A stretch of DNA of 64,000 bases from Gelatoporia subvermispora B (lineage: Eukaryota; Basidiomycota; Agaricomycetes; Polyporales; Gelatoporiaceae): positions 825,506 to 889,505 of the forward strand of contig KB445801.1 in NCBI GenBank assembly GCA_000320605.2, in the 5' to 3' direction. The number at the start of each line of letters is the position of its first letter. The first letter of the stretch is position 1. The notes under the pieces are model-generated. The model did no database searches. It saw only the letters and a program-made list of their open reading frames with translations, and was not told the DNA's origin. This document shows positions 45,955 through 59,200 of the stretch, one piece after another. Both the position numbers and the translations under genes were made by a program.

Positions 45955-48580
45955 TCAAAACATATCAAACCCTTCCACTTCTTTCCAATCTCGATCAACC
46001 AACGACAGTGCTGGCTGTTGGTTCTCGCTTTGAGGATGCGCTGGTGCAGTCTCTATGTGCTCCTTCGGTGGCTCTGCGAGCTGCAAGAACTTGTCCTCGT
46101 TGCCAAGCGCAAATTGCTCTCGGTACGACCCTGCAGGAGAGACAACGACGACAGGCGACTGCGCCTCCGGATACCCGAACGCAGACGCTGGCGGAGGTGT
46201 GCTCGGCCCACGCTCCGTCTCGGCCTCCGTTTCGGTGTCGAGCTCGAGATCGACGTCGACATCGACATCCGCAGGTTCCGAACGTGAATTGGACGTGGTG
46301 TAGATGGGTATCGAAGGGTACGACGGAGTTGGTGTGGGGGATGGTACGAATGTCGAGAGGACGGGCTCGGAGGCGCTTTCTGTGACTGCGGGTTGTTCAA
46401 GCAGTGATGGGTAGGGCGAACCAGGTATAGACGGTACTGTCGTATTTACCAGCGTTGGCATACCCGAGTCCGCATGCTCCTGCGGTTCGACCTCCATCTC
46501 GTGTTCCGCCGGTCCCGGCTCGAGTTGGATGGGCTCCGCATCGATGGCGTCCACGTCCTTCTCCGGCACACGGACAGACTCCTCGACCTCCATCTGCTCG
46601 CCCTCGCCTTCGTTGTCACCGTCAATGTCAATGTCGGCGTCGTCACCTGCTTCGCTGACAGCCTCTGAGGGTACGGCGGTGTGCACGTCGACGGTGACGC
46701 CCTGCTCGGGCTCGTCAGCCTTCATGTCGGCGTCCGCGGTGGCGGCTACGGATGACTCGGGGTGGATGAAATCTTCATTGACGGGGACAGGAGCGGAGAC
46801 GGGCTCGGGTTCGATGTCGACGTCTTCGGTGTGCTTCGGCTCGTCAGGCTCGATGACCTCGATGGAGACCCCCTCCGGCTGCGCTGCTGGGTCTTGCTCT
46901 TGCTGAGGCCTCCCAGGCGATTCGGAGTCTGCGGCTTCAGGCTGAGATGCGTCTGCGGGCTGCATCTCCTCAAATTGCGTCTCCTCCAGCTTCGGCTCCT
47001 CCAACACCATCTTCTCAACGTCCTTCGTAGTCTCTTCCGCAGCGACTTCTTCTTTCTGCTCCGGCTGTGGTTGTTGAGTGCGGCGCTCGACAAACGTAGC
47101 CCAGATCGCCTCCCTCCACTTCTCAAGACGCTCCGCCTCGTGTTCGACCGCGCGAACAAGTCGTCGACGTGCATCACGCACACGCGCAATGCCATGGCTC
47201 TCAACCGCGTCAAGCGCGCCCAACAACCGATTCAGCTCCTCTTCATGGCTATGCAGGGGCGCGTTCACCGGGGTATATGCGAGCTTGGGAGCTGACTTGA
47301 CCAGCGCGTCCTCCTCCTGGATGCGTGGGAGCCCAGAGGCGAATATGGAAGTGACTTCCGGCGCAACCTCGATGCGGACGTAGCGCTCGCCGCCCAGCTC
47401 GCCCATTGTCGGCCCATCATACCCGGCGGGGCACTCAAAGTCGACGACGGCGGGGAAAGTGAAGTTGCTGCGAAGGCCCAAGAAGCGCGCGCGGAGGTCG
47501 CGCAGCGTTGTAAGGGCGCGGCGGCGCTGGACGGCGGAACGGTAGAACTCGAAGACCTTGGATGCGGCCTCGAGCTGCTCGGGCGTTGGGGCTGGGAGGG
47601 ATGGCTTGGGCGGTTCTTGGGGAGTGGACGTGGCCTGAGGTTGTTGGGTGGACAGAGGGCGCGCCTGAGAGGACTGGGTGTGCTTGGGGGATGGGCGGGG
47701 CGGGACAGAGGCGGAACGTCCGGAGGGATTAGATTGGGTGTGGAGGTGAGATATCTGGGATTTCGGGGAGGAGTGCTCGGTGCGCAGAGGACTGTGTATG
47801 GCGGTATGGGACGGGGATGCGGTCTGCCCGCGGATAGGGATGCGACCAACGCGTGGGGGGCTGGATGACTGCTCACGAGTCGTCAGTAAAAGTAACATAT
47901 GACGAAAAAGCGCATATACTCACCAGTTCGTCGTCGGCGCGGATGGGATTCAGTCCGAAGAACAGAGGCTCTAGGCCTGTCTGGCGGCGGCGGCGGATCT
48001 CTTCCTCCTGCGCGCGTCGTTGCTCCTCTTGAAGCAGGCGGCGGAGACGATCTTCTTCGAGGCGGCGACGTTCTTCTTCGAGCATGCGGCGCTTGCGCTC
48101 TTCCTCCAAGCGCGCTCGGCGGGTCTCTTCGAGGCGCATACGTTCGCGTTCGCGAGCACGTTCAAGCTCGGCGAGCTCTCGGCGGCGCTGGTCTGCGAGT
48201 CGTTGCTGCCGGCCTAGACCATACGGCGAGAAAGTTGAAGAAGGGCGTGAGTCGTAGTCGCTGCCGAAGCCCTGGGGCTTTGCGGAAGGCCGGAGGAAGC
48301 TGTACCCGTCGTCACTATCGGAGCCGCCGAGGACGTAGTCGTCGTAGTCATCGCTCAGATAGGAGTTATAGGGCGATGCGTACGCGCGTTGGGCGGCGGC
48401 GCGAGCGCGAGCGGCGCGCTGGCGCGCCTCCTCCTCGGCACGCTGGGCAGCGAGCACCTGGTCGCGCGCCGCATGCTCGTCGGCGAGGGCGCGGAAGTAC
48501 TCGGAATTTAGGTTGTAGGGATTCGAGAAGTAAGAGCTCGAGACAGGGTATGTGCGATAAGGGTAGTAGCCGCTGTACAT
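45955..48580 (-). CDS. BAG-domain Hsp70 co-chaperone (856 residues)
   Basis: Two exons: 47924-48580 and 45955-47868; 2,571 bases in frame; the 55-bp intron is GT-AG. The N-terminus is Tyr/Ser-rich (MYSGYYPYRTYPVSSSYF), followed by Arg/Glu-rich single helices (RRRELAELERARERERMRL). An IQ-like helix (YRSAVQRRRALTTLRDLRAR) lies near residue 330-355. A BAG domain at about 410-465 (HSHEEELNRLLGALDAVESH, then RDARRRLVRAVEHEAERLE) should bind the ATPase domain of Hsp70 and promote nucleotide release. The C-terminal 370 residues are acidic and disordered. Similar proteins occur widely in Agaricomycetes. Its 3' end was copied into the peroxidase duplication. Confidence 0.75.
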
Positions 48581-48700
48581 GGCGTGCAGGTCGTGTGCTG
48601 TGTCGTGCGATTGGCGGAGGACATGGCGGTGGCGGCGCGACGATATATAGTGTACCAGTCGCGTTCGAGAGCGTTCGGGGGAGGGGAGCGACGGCGACGG

Positions 48701-48825
48701 TTCGAGAACCGTTGAGAGCCATTCTATGCAGTTCTATGGCGTGTTGACGCCGGACAAGGCGCTGAGCAAAGGCACGAGCTCGCCGAGTCCGACGATGAGC
48801 AGCGTCGGATGGGCGTCGAACGTTC
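48701..48825 (-). promoter_or_regulatory. Heat-shock-element-like motifs upstream of the BAG gene
   Basis: TTCGAGAA (48701-48708) and GAACGTTC (48818-48825) are both two-unit nGAAn arrangements, 121 and 238 bp upstream of the BAG start codon. Hsf1 sites usually have three or more units, so this is suggestive only. Confidence 0.35.
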
Positions 48826-49313
48826 CAGCACTCACCCAGCTCGTCCGCGCCACGTGGTGACCAATCCCGCTGACGCGCGCGCTGTGTGTCCTTATTTGCA
48901 CGTCAAGTGACCGCGTTCCTTACGTCACCCGATCCTCATTGTTCTTCGGCGCCTATCAACGTCCAAACGCGGACTGTAGTAATCGTTCGAGGTGCTTTTG
49001 TTCTGCGTTTTCGCTTACAATGGTCGTCACGCGTGTACAACGGCCATTATACTCTACGTACACAATCGGCTTCGAATGTGTCTGAATTGACAGGGCAGCG
49101 ACGCACAGCCCGTTTGTGCGGCCATAGAAAACCCCTCACCGGCGGACGGCCCATTCTCATCTTATTCTCCCTCTTGCTCCTCGGCCTAATTGCGGTGCAG
49201 GCACCCAGTGCTATCCTTACGATCGTTTCAAGTCTCTCTCTTGCAGCAACAGCTGACACACTGTATTGTTATCGCACACATACCACTATCGATACCGCTC
49301 ATACCCTCTCATA
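48826..49313. other. Divergent promoter region of the BAG and four-helix genes
   Basis: About 490 bp with no gene. It contains pyrimidine-rich tracts close to the downstream start codon at 49,314. Confidence 0.4.
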
Positions 49314-50495
49314 ATGTCGCTCCCCGCACGAGGATGTAAGCATTGCTTTTTGTGGCGCAACTTCGACACACTGATCGCGCTTCACAGACCTTTTCATCGG
49401 ACTGAACATCGTCCGCATTCTCAGCATTATTTCTTTGCTGCTGGTCTTTGCAAGCAGCATTGTCACGATGGTGCAGGACATCCGCGCCGTAAACACCTTC
49501 ATCTCCGACGGCAAGCAAGAGTCCTCATCCAACTCGACTGATTGTGGCGACGACACCGACTACATCTTGTAGGCCGTCACAGTTTCACTGCAAATTGATT
49601 GATCTGACGCGTACATCTGGTGTTTAGCAATAGCACCGTACCTAACCAACCCGCGGGCGCATTCTGGGCCGTGGTCAACCGGCTTCTCATTATCGCACAG
49701 GTCATCGTACTCCTTTTCTCTGAGATCGGGTGGCCCGCCAAGTTCTTTGCCCGCTTCTTCCCCGTGCTCGGGGACGACTTTGGGCTCGGCGCACTTGGTC
49801 TCATCCAATGCCTGTACGTCGCCTCGCTCTTCTGCCCAAATTCCCTCGCTGACTCTTGCATCCGGATAGCCTGGGTGCAGCCGTGCTCTCACACCACGTC
49901 GATCCGCTCTCGCTGGTCTCCGCGTTCTTCCTTTTCTCAATCGGCTGCCTGAACATGCTCCTCGGGCTCATCTTCCGCGAGTCCGCGAAGGAGAAGCGCG
50001 AGCTCACTGCGTGGCGCACGCGCTACGAGGACCCCCGCGCGCCGCCGCTCCAGACGGTGCACGACCTGAAGCAGAAGCCGATCTTCCTCGCGCGCGGGCT
50101 TAGCGAGCGCACAACTGTCGCGCCGTGGGAGGGCCAGGACGCGAAGTACGGTGCGGACGAGTTCGGCCGCGTGCCCGAGCGCTCCGGGAGCAGCGCGAGC
50201 GCGCGCCACGGAATGGGCTTCGGAAGACAGGGCGAAAAGGCGGCGCTTGCAAGAGGTAAGTGTCGCTCAGCTTGGTATGTCCGAGGTGGCGGAGAGTTGA
50301 TGGGATCTGTGTGCAGGTTATACAGTGTCAAGACCGGAAGAGTCGTTGCCTGCGTATGCGTCCCGCCCTGTGTCTAACCCAAGCCAGCGGCCGGTGAGCG
50401 CGGCGAGCCACGACAGCCGTGTATCGTATGCGAGCCAAGACCGACCCAGATCGGCGGCGAGTCACGAAGAGAGCGGGAGTGACACGGCGGTTTGA
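49314..50495 (+). CDS. Four-helix membrane protein, unknown function (317 residues)
   Basis: Five exons: 49314-49335, 49388-49568, 49628-49813, 49870-50255 and 50317-50495; 954 bases in frame, all introns GT-AG. Four hydrophobic segments lie in the first ~170 residues (FIGLNIVRILSIISLLLVFA; LLIIAQVIVLLFSEIGW; FGLGALGLIQCLLGAAVL; SLVSAFFLFSIGCLNMLLGL). A small loop with several Asp/Asn and an NST sequon lies between the first two. The cytosolic C-terminus is long, polar and Ser/Arg-rich (PVSAASHDSRVSYAS). The seven-codon first exon is supported by the phase and by the family-like N-terminus MSLPARGYLFIGLN. I regard it as an Agaricomycete membrane-protein family without assigned function. Confidence 0.7.
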
Positions 50496-52343
50496 AATAT
50501 AACCGATCTACCTCGCCAGGATAGGCATGCCGTGGATGTACCACCAGGAACTGTATTACTGACAGTGGCTGCACGTCGATGTTGTACAGTATTTGTGTTG
50601 CTCGAATGGCTAGATCCTGTATTCTGGTTGATTCGATAAGCTGGATACGCATGCCACGGTACGGGAACGAGGGAGCGTATCCGAGCCCGCGGGTATTTGA
50701 GTTGCTTCAACTGCAACGTTCGCGGATGTATCGTGTTACAATTTCAACCTACATACGGCCAGTCTCGTGCGCGTCGGAGTTGGCTGAGCCGCGACAGGTT
50801 GCGAGGTTCCGAAATTCTGAACAGCTGCAAGAGTGTTATGGCAACCGACACGACCGTAATTCGGACATAACCAAATTCGACAATACCCGTATCAGCCTTT
50901 ATGACTGGCAGCAATATCAGGAACAAAAGTAGCTACTGTTCAGCAGTCTCAATACTACGATAGTGGAGTGAAGCAGGAGATAGAGGTCGACATAACTCAG
51001 TGCCTGTCTCACTTGACCTGCCATGTTGAATTTGACTGCACTGTATCAGTACTACTCACTACGGTGAATCTATGAACTCAAATACGAAGGATGTTGAACA
51101 GGTCGTTGAGAAAACTGGTCTGGAAAGGGAAACCAGAATTCCTTCTACAATACATTAGCGTACAGATCGCTTGTCGTGTCTCTTGGCACTCGAGACCGCG
51201 TGAAGATGGATGTAAAGCAATGTGTGTTCAAACCTTGTCAGTACTGCTGTTGCCCCTGGTGCGCGAACATAACTGTAGGACGAATGCCCTGGATACGGCA
51301 CAAGAAGTGTGTGTGTAGCACAAATGGCCGTGTCATGCACCGGTTTGTGGAGTCGTGTCGTGTACCCGCGTAGGCGCACTGACGGATTTGATCGGCGCGT
51401 CGCTAGCCCTGGATCTTGCAAATGGAGAATTCCGTTTACGGTTTGACCTGTAAGCTTAATAACAAAGTGAGGGATGATGCGTTATGTTAACAGGCGTGAC
51501 GCTAGTGTATTTAGCTGATGGGTGAGGGATGACGGCGGTGGCGGGTCTTCCCTGCAGGTAGCAGCCCTAGCCAGCCATAGGCAGCACAGAGACATGCTGT
51601 GCACGTTGAAACCGCCCGAAGTGAGGTCGGTAGGATCGTCTGCGTCGAGCTGCCAGTGCTGCACGAGGATACGAATGATGTCGGTGATGCTCCCACTAGT
51701 CCGCGCTGCACCGGAGCCGAGGTGGCGAAGGCATGGAGGGCACCGCAGCTGAGTAGATGTGATCACGTTTCATGGCCGCCCCGCCGACGCGGTGTGGCGT
51801 GATACTCCCGCCCACCATAGTGTCTCGTGTATCAGCATCAAGAGGCCGTAAGGGTAGCGCGACCGCTGCACTGGTAGGTGACCACGAGGCAAAGGTCCGG
51901 TGGGTGCAAACTCAAAGCCTGCGAGACGCTGGAGCAGACGCCGCGATGAGACAGTCGAGAGACAAGAGGCAAAACGGTTGGACGGTTGGAGCGGGGCGAT
52001 GACAGTCGCGGAGAGTGGGTCCAGAACGGAGCCGGTAGCGAGCTCGGAACGCCACCAGACAGGTTGTTGCGTGGGCCAGCAAAGGAGAACAAGACGGACA
52101 AACCGTTCATAAACGGATACGGCTAAGCGCCAAGTATAGCAATGTTGTAGTGAGACTACAATCGGAGTTTTAATGTGAGCCCGACGATTAGAAAGCTGTG
52201 AAATGGAGTAAGAAAGAGAATGAGTGGCCTGTGACAGCGACTTAGCGCCGCGGACACAGCAACTGAACAGAAGTGCGGGGATCGTCTTGGACAGACGACA
52301 CCCTCCACCCACGACGCTGCGCGTTCGCAGGCGTCCGGACGAA
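50496..52343. other. 1.8-kb intergenic region
   Basis: No gene I can support. A minus-strand frame (51770-52435) is open for 221 codons but overlaps the kinase start and has no protein-like pattern. The last few hundred bases should hold the kinase promoter. Confidence 0.45.
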
Positions 52344-55300
52344 ATGGCGACGCCATCAGGCAGACAGAATTCAAGGTTTTCAACACTCAAGGTCTTCAAG
52401 TTCGCCGCGCCCAAGCCACCGCCGCTTCCTCCCAAAGACTCATACTACCTCGCCAATCCTTCGCTTCCTTCCCTCAACCAGTCTCTCTCCCCTGACTCCA
52501 TGTCCTCTCATCCTCACACCCCGCACACGCCAATGTACGGCCTGGGTCTCACAAGGAGCCCCTCGCCTAGTCCATCGTACGCTACGACGAGTCGTCTGCC
52601 AACCTCGTCTAGCAGCACGATGTCGCCCGACTCGGCTGGTTCCCGCAAGGGCTTCTTCAAGATCGCTAGTTTAGGCAGACGGCCGAAGACTCCCAAGTTC
52701 ACAGAGGTGACCTTGCCAGACCTCCAGCCACCGGAGCCAGTAGACGACCCGTCCATCTCTCTACCGTTCAACTTTATGGTAGGCGCTACGTCGCTCCTAT
52801 ATGGTCTTATGCTGATATTGGCTTCGTCCTAGCATAATATACATGTAGACGAAGGGTGAGTGGATCCTGTTATAGGCATTGGGGAGGTTCTAAAGGCAGC
52901 TGGCCACCGGTAGCTATACCGGCATGCCACCATCCTGGTCCGCGTCGCTGTCAAACCTAGGTTTCAACGAAGAGGAAATCGCTGCCATCCAAGCTCGACG
53001 CCTGGCGGGCCGCTCGCAGAGCGCAAAGTCCATGTACTCCCTCAACGCGGCTGCCCAGTCCGTCACGTCGACCGTCACGACGAACGCCACACAGTCAATC
53101 ATGAACTATATGAACAACGGCCCCTCGCGCTCAAGCCCAATACAGCGCGAGCCCACCGAGGCGTCTATGTCCCAAACGTCGCTTGCGACGTCCTACGCGA
53201 TGTCCACCGCGTCGCGCGTGCACACGAGGACGGCGTCGGGCGTCTCTCAGCAACATTCGATCTCATCCCTGTCCGAGGCAGACGCCTCGTTCGTGGACGT
53301 GGAGAGCTCTACGGGGCACCAGACGTATGGCTACTCTCCTTCTCCTGCGGGTTATTCTCCTGCTGGGTACTCTCCTGTGGTCGCGTCGTCGTCGCAGGCG
53401 CAAATACAGCCTCAAACGATGCCGCAGACGCGAGCACAGTCGCCGACATACAGCGCAACATCCTTCTCCGGGTCAGGGAAGGATACTGTTCCGCGAACAC
53501 CACCTAGACGCGCATATCATGTCGCTAACGACTCTATCAGTACGATTTCATCACCGCCTCCGGCGTACAAGTCTCCGCAGGAGGTCGGTCTAGGTAACGT
53601 AGATGAGAGCTTGTACTTGCCACCATCGGTAGCCTCAACACCAACATCGGCGGCTTCCACTTCATTCGCGTCCATTTCGATGGCTTCTACGTCGATGGAC
53701 ACGACGCCTCAATTAGATGACTCGACAGAAAGTCCAGAAGAGGAAGAAGAGTCCAGCTTCCAGCTTCCTCCTGTCCTAACTTCACCACCACGTTTGTCTT
53801 TACCCCGGGACAGCTTGAGCGATCTTGCTAGCTGGTCTGAAGCACTATTCTCGTCCTTACCATCAGGTTCGCCTCAGAAAGAGTCATTCCTCTCCTCCTG
53901 TCTCTCCCCGCCGTCAATATCAGTCAACGATCGGCCGCAGCAGTCTCAGACGTCATCTAAGCCACAACAATCAAGAGCTAACACGCAACAAACATCTCCA
54001 CCTCATCGGTCTGGGCCATTGCAGAAGCCTGCACCTTTGAACAGCCTTCCCGTACATTCTGACACCAGATCGCGCAGAGACTCTTCCCAGTCCTCACGCA
54101 CGCCATCATCCTCGAACACCGTGAACCCGCTGTGGCACGAAGTTATGAGCATGGTGCGCCCTGACCAGGAGCCCATCTCGGCTTCATCGTCGAAATCTGC
54201 ATTCGCCTCGACCTCTTCGGCCTCAGCCTCCGATCGACTGAGCCCTGCTACACCTCCAAGCGCGACTTCTGCTGGAGCTGTCATTGTCGATCCTGCGGCA
54301 GACGATGACCACTTAGAGGTCAAGACTGGTCTTCGCGAGAAGGAGAACCGGGATTCGAACATGTCCACGATGACCGTCACGCCCGCCACGATCGTTCAGG
54401 GCGCCATCGTGCGCACCGCGCGCGCGAACGTCGTCCCCACGCCTGCGCGCACAAGCGAGGACAGGCAGTCGTCGACGTCCGCGGACGACACGGACAGCGT
54501 CAAGGACGCCGTGCGGCCGCCATCCGAGCGCAGCGCGGAGTCCCACTCGAGCGGCTCCACGTCGTCAGGCACACCTGCGACGCCCTTGACGGGGTCGGGT
54601 ATGGAAGTGCCTTCATTGACCGTGCCTGGTGTACGAGACGAGGACGACAAGACTCGCTTGCCGTATGACATGTCTCCACATGCGTCTCCGCAGGCGTCGC
54701 CTCAGCCATCACCGCGGTCGGCAAACTTCAGCCCACAAACACCACGAACGCCGCAGACACCACGAACGCCACAAACACCGCAGACGCCGATGTTGGAGGA
54801 AGACTTCAGCACCAGGCGGGTTAGTCTTAAGGCACATCGGCCGTCTATCGCTACGACGGGGCTGCAGGTCCCTCGCGTGCCTCCTTCGCAAACAAGCCAC
54901 ACCACGCCGTCACCAATATCATCCTCGAGCACGTCTTCGCCCTACACGCCTGCACCACGATATCCAGGATGGGTATCTGAAGTTGTTGCGCCACTCCGCG
55001 AATTCATAGACGAGGCGACGGACCCACGTGACCTGTACGGTGAGCTGCGTGAGGTCGGAGAGGGAGAGAGCGGTTTTGTGTACGCCGCGCGCGTTCTCAA
55101 CCCCTCTGCGTCGTCGTCTACGACATCACTGCCGTCTACGTCACGGGGTAAGCCCTCCTACGTTGCGATCAAGAGCGTACAGCTTCTCCCATCTGGCTCG
55201 CCGAAGCTGCTCGACCTGCAACGCGAGCTGAGTCTCATGCACGGCATCCGCCACACGCATATATTGACTATGGACGCGGTGTATGTGGACTTGGTCGAGG

Positions 55301-56193
55301 ATTCGCTATGGCTGCGCATGGAGCTCATGGAGCGGAGCTTGGCGGATGTGATTGGCCTCGTCGAGGAAGGGATCGTCATTCAGGAGCGACAGATTGCTCA
55401 GTTCGCGAGCGACGTGCGTGGTACCTTCGCTGCTGAGCTCACCCCTACTGATACTGATTTTCCCAGATCGTCCATGCGCTGAGCTATTTGCAGGCCCAAG
55501 GCATTGCACATAGGGATCTGCGATCAGACAATCTCCTGATCAGCAGAGGCGGCATCGTCAAGCTTGGTGCGTTGCTTTCTTCTGCAATTCGCACATTTGC
55601 TGATTGTTCACTGATTCACGGTACAGCGGACTTCTCGAGCGCCGTGCGTGTATCACGGAACCAGCCGCTGCGCACCGACCGGGCTGGTGTCATTTTTTGG
55701 CAGGTACGTCAAGCGTTCCCATGCGACGCACGCCCGAGTTCTGAGGGCTGACATCTTCCTGCAGGCGCCAGAGATGCGACAAGGTTCATACGACGCTCTA
55801 AAAGTGGACGTATGGTCCCTCGGTGCAACAATATGGGAACTGGCGCAGGCCGAGCCTCCGTTCTCGGACGTCATCGATCCACGACAGATTGGTGACAAGC
55901 TACCACCGCTCTCGCAGCCTGAGTGCTATTCACGATCTTTCCACGATTTCTTGAAGTTATGTTCGCAGCCTAGCAAGTCACGACCAAAACCCAATGAACT
56001 TCTAAACGTATGTTACATTTCATCATTTGTTCTACGCTGGCCTGACATTTCGGTGTGATCGTAGACTCCTTTCATCCGCGAGGCCCGCTGGCGAGTCCAG
56101 GTCGTCACGCTACTTCAACAATGCAGGGCAATCGAAGAACGCCTGTCCAAGAGACAAAGCGCTGATTCGGAAGGGACAGTCTCATTGTCATGA
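52344..56193 (+). CDS. PAK/Ste20-like protein kinase with CRIB domain and altered DFG (1,168 residues)
   Basis: Seven exons: 52344-52778, 52833-52855, 52914-55413, 55467-55566, 55627-55703, 55765-56007 and 56065-56193; 3,507 bases in frame. Residues about 138-175 form a p21-binding (CRIB) domain (ISLPFNFMHNIHVDEG, then PPSWSASLSNLGFNEEEI) that should bind Cdc42/Rac-GTP. About 650 disordered Ser/Thr/Pro residues follow, including PQTPRTPQTPRTPQ repeats. The kinase domain is C-terminal: Gly loop GEGESG, VAIK with Lys near 905, H1001-R-D-L-R-S-D-N, D1021-F-S in place of DFG, and A-P-E at 1046-1048. There is no PH domain, unlike Cla4. The catalytic Lys and both Asp residues are present, so activity is possible, but the DFG Gly is Ser and the HRDLK Lys is Arg. 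PAKs govern polarity and septation. Confidence 0.85.
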
Positions 56194-56268
56194 TATACAT
56201 AGCATACATACCCCTAGTTACTATCATCTGCATACGGACAAGGTCGGTTGGCATATCTTATGATACAT

Positions 56269-59200
56269 CTATACATCTATATTTCCTGCAACGCTCTCAA
56301 CCGCGCTCTTGAGCTTGTGGGCTTCCCGAACGACACTATCGTTATCGTCCTCTGCGCACTCGGCGATGAAGGTGGTTGTTTCGGCAACAAAGCCTGAGGT
56401 GATTCAGGTCAGAGCATTCGCAGATGCATTGCAGTGAGTACATACCTAGAAGTTTGCTGCCGTGTGCATGCCACAATGCTCCGGCGCACGAAAGACTGTA
56501 TAGGCGCAATCTCGCATCTTCGGAGCGCGTGTGCATGAGGACATCCAGGTTAAGGGACTTGAGGATCGCATCATCGTTGACGACGCCAGCTAGTGCAACC
56601 AAGCACTCTGACAATGCGCTCTTGCTATCCGCCGCGTTTACGCGGATGCAGACGTCCACCTGCTTGACCAACGACGGCACAAGCTGGCGCAGCCGATCCT
56701 CACGCCAGAATGCTGTCCGACGAAAAGTTGTCAGCACGTGACTACGAGCGGCACTTGAGACACACACCTCCTTCGTCGTTCTCGAAGGACTTGGAAAGGG
56801 TCTTCAGGATAGCTAGCCATAATGACTCGTTGTCCAGGCTACCGCTTGAGAAGTCGTCCAGTAGCTTCACGGAGGGCTGCCAGACGAATGCCATATATGG
56901 CACCATGAGACCCTGTCACGTGCATCAGCATTCTGTTCGAAAAGGGTCAGAATGCGAGGGCAATAACCTTGAAGTAATCCAGGAGTGAAACATAAACGTG
57001 AAGGAATGTGACCTTGCGGGACGCGGCCGACGTGCCTAGCATGAGCGTCAATAAAAGAAGCATAAATCGTGCAGACAATGAATGTAGACCCACCTGTCTC
57101 GTTCGTGTAAGCCCAGTCGAACAACTTGCGGAAGAGTGGTTTAAACGCCGTCTCGTTGAGCTTGATTACCAGCTCAAGGAACGCCGAGATGACCTGACCC
57201 TCAACCTGAGTGTAGCATGCGACATAAGCAACGGAAGAACGGAAGAAATAGCAGGACGTACCTCTTCTCCACCCGTCTGACAAGCTACCTCGAAAGCGTC
57301 CAAGAATGTCTTGAATAGAATCCGCAGATGCTCCAGAACAACCGGTCGCGCCGCTGCCCGAATAGACCTCTTGAAGACGTCGAAAAAGGCTAAGCACTTA
57401 GCCGTCTCATCCTGCAGCATACGATGAGTATATTCTCACGTATTTATGGCACAACAGCCTACCTCTTTCTTGCCTAGACCAGAAGAGAACCAGAGATCAG
57501 ACAATGTGTTGAGGAGTGATTTTGAGGGTGCTCGCTTCGCAAGACTCTTGATGAGAGGTGCGACTGCAGTGGTCTTCTTGGCGATGAAGGAAGAGTCCAA
57601 GTACAGGTTGATGACTTGGACGAGTTCCTTGTTACTCCAGAAATTGGGCACAGCTGACAAGAGTTCTTGAAGAACGCTCAGAGCAGCAGCTGTGATTTCG
57701 TCGTCAGAAGCTAGCCAGTATGTTAGCCAGAATCATCTTGTAAGTGACCAAAGATTCCTACCCTCTGTTCCAGAGAAGCTCTCCCGAATAACGTTAGCAC
57801 AGACCCGTACTATGTCCTTGAGGACCGGGATGACACGTGGTCCGAGTGTTGAGCTGATATTAACAGAGAGAAGTGAGGATCCGAAGTTGCAAGTAAGAAG
57901 GATTACATACCACAAGGATAGTAATGTGCGCAAAGCCGAAGGTGCAATGCTTCTGATTTGAGCAATGTCCAAAACGAGAGGCACAGTGGTAGTTATGATG
58001 CTCTCTTCCCCGGATTGGACCGTACGGGCGACGGAGTCTAAAGCGTGCAAAGCTGCCCGCGTAAGATCCGCTTCTGGCTTTGAGGACAGAATCTTGCGAG
58101 TGCACTCCACAATTTTGATGACAGTAGATGTCACGTCGCGTCTGACCTTGTCGACGACGTTCAATAAGCGCTCGCCTACTAGATCGAAAGCCCCAGCCTG
58201 GACCTGAGCACATAATCAGGGATCGTAATATGGACGACAAGTCACAGGCATTTACCTTGACATCGGGCGACTCGATCATGGACAAAGCACCAGTCACGAA
58301 GTCCGCTGCAGGCATGATATTGAGGACGCTGGTGAGTGCGGTCTGTGCAGTTGCCGCAACGTCAACCATAGCAGCAGCAGCCGATTTGACTGCCAGATCC
58401 AGCAATAGAGACAAAAGTTGGGAGCTGAAGGAGCCGTCCTCAACTGACTTCGCGGACGAGAGAACAGGCATAGCTCTCAGGGCATGGTCAGCGAAGATCA
58501 GAAGGGCCAGTGCACGTCGTCGGGGCACCGAAACAGCGTGACCGGCCTGGTCGTCGTCGTCACTGCAACATAACGTGAGCTGCTGGTCACATAACAACTA
58601 CAAAATACTCACGCTGCAGAGTCCAGGAAGCAGACTTCTCCGTCCGTAGTACCTGCCTCTTTGGCCAGCAGACGACCAACCTCGTGCAATGCATGCAGCA
58701 GAACCTGCAATACATGTGAGCATTCAAAACCTCTGCTAGAATATAACGGACATACCGAGAGCCGCCTGCTCGCGGTGTAGTGCTCGAGAACTGCGAGTGG
58801 CAGCGACAGTGAGTTGCGTGCATCCTGCGAGCTCTGTCTCACGACACGGCTCGACATCCTGTCAACAAGTAGCATAGACACGGGCGCGAGGAAGTCGTCG
58901 GGTCCAAGGACATCTACAAAGTGCGTGAAGAAACTGCGACAAAACACTAATGAGACCTGGGAACATGTCTTCATTCTAGTGCACTTACTGAGCACGGCGG
59001 TGGCGGGGGATGTGGTTGGAGGCATCAGTGAATATGCGCAAGAAATCCCTGGAAGCCACCGAAAGATCGAGAGGCGAGGTATGTGCGCGCTTCAGTGAGG
59101 CCACCATAACGGGCACGATGCTATCAATGGTCTGGAAAGTGGATTAGGCATCATCCAATATTCACGTAGTGAGGACACACCTTCTGCACGACTCGGAAGC

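Larger units (their letters stand above)
42608..46160 (+). repeat. Tandem duplication, unit 2 (peroxidase 2 plus BAG 3' end)
   Basis: Counterpart of unit 1. It begins directly after the BAG relic and includes the upstream block, peroxidase 2, its 3' flank and the final part of the intact BAG coding region. It carries a 182-bp insertion (42749-42930) absent from unit 1. Confidence 0.85.

Noticed and set aside
51770..52435. 221-codon minus-strand ORF
   Set aside because: It overlaps the start of the kinase gene, has no recognisable domain or splice support, and its composition looks random.
54345..54362. B-box-like tRNA sequence (minus strand)
   Set aside because: It lies inside the kinase coding region, and no A box or cloverleaf arms can be drawn around it.
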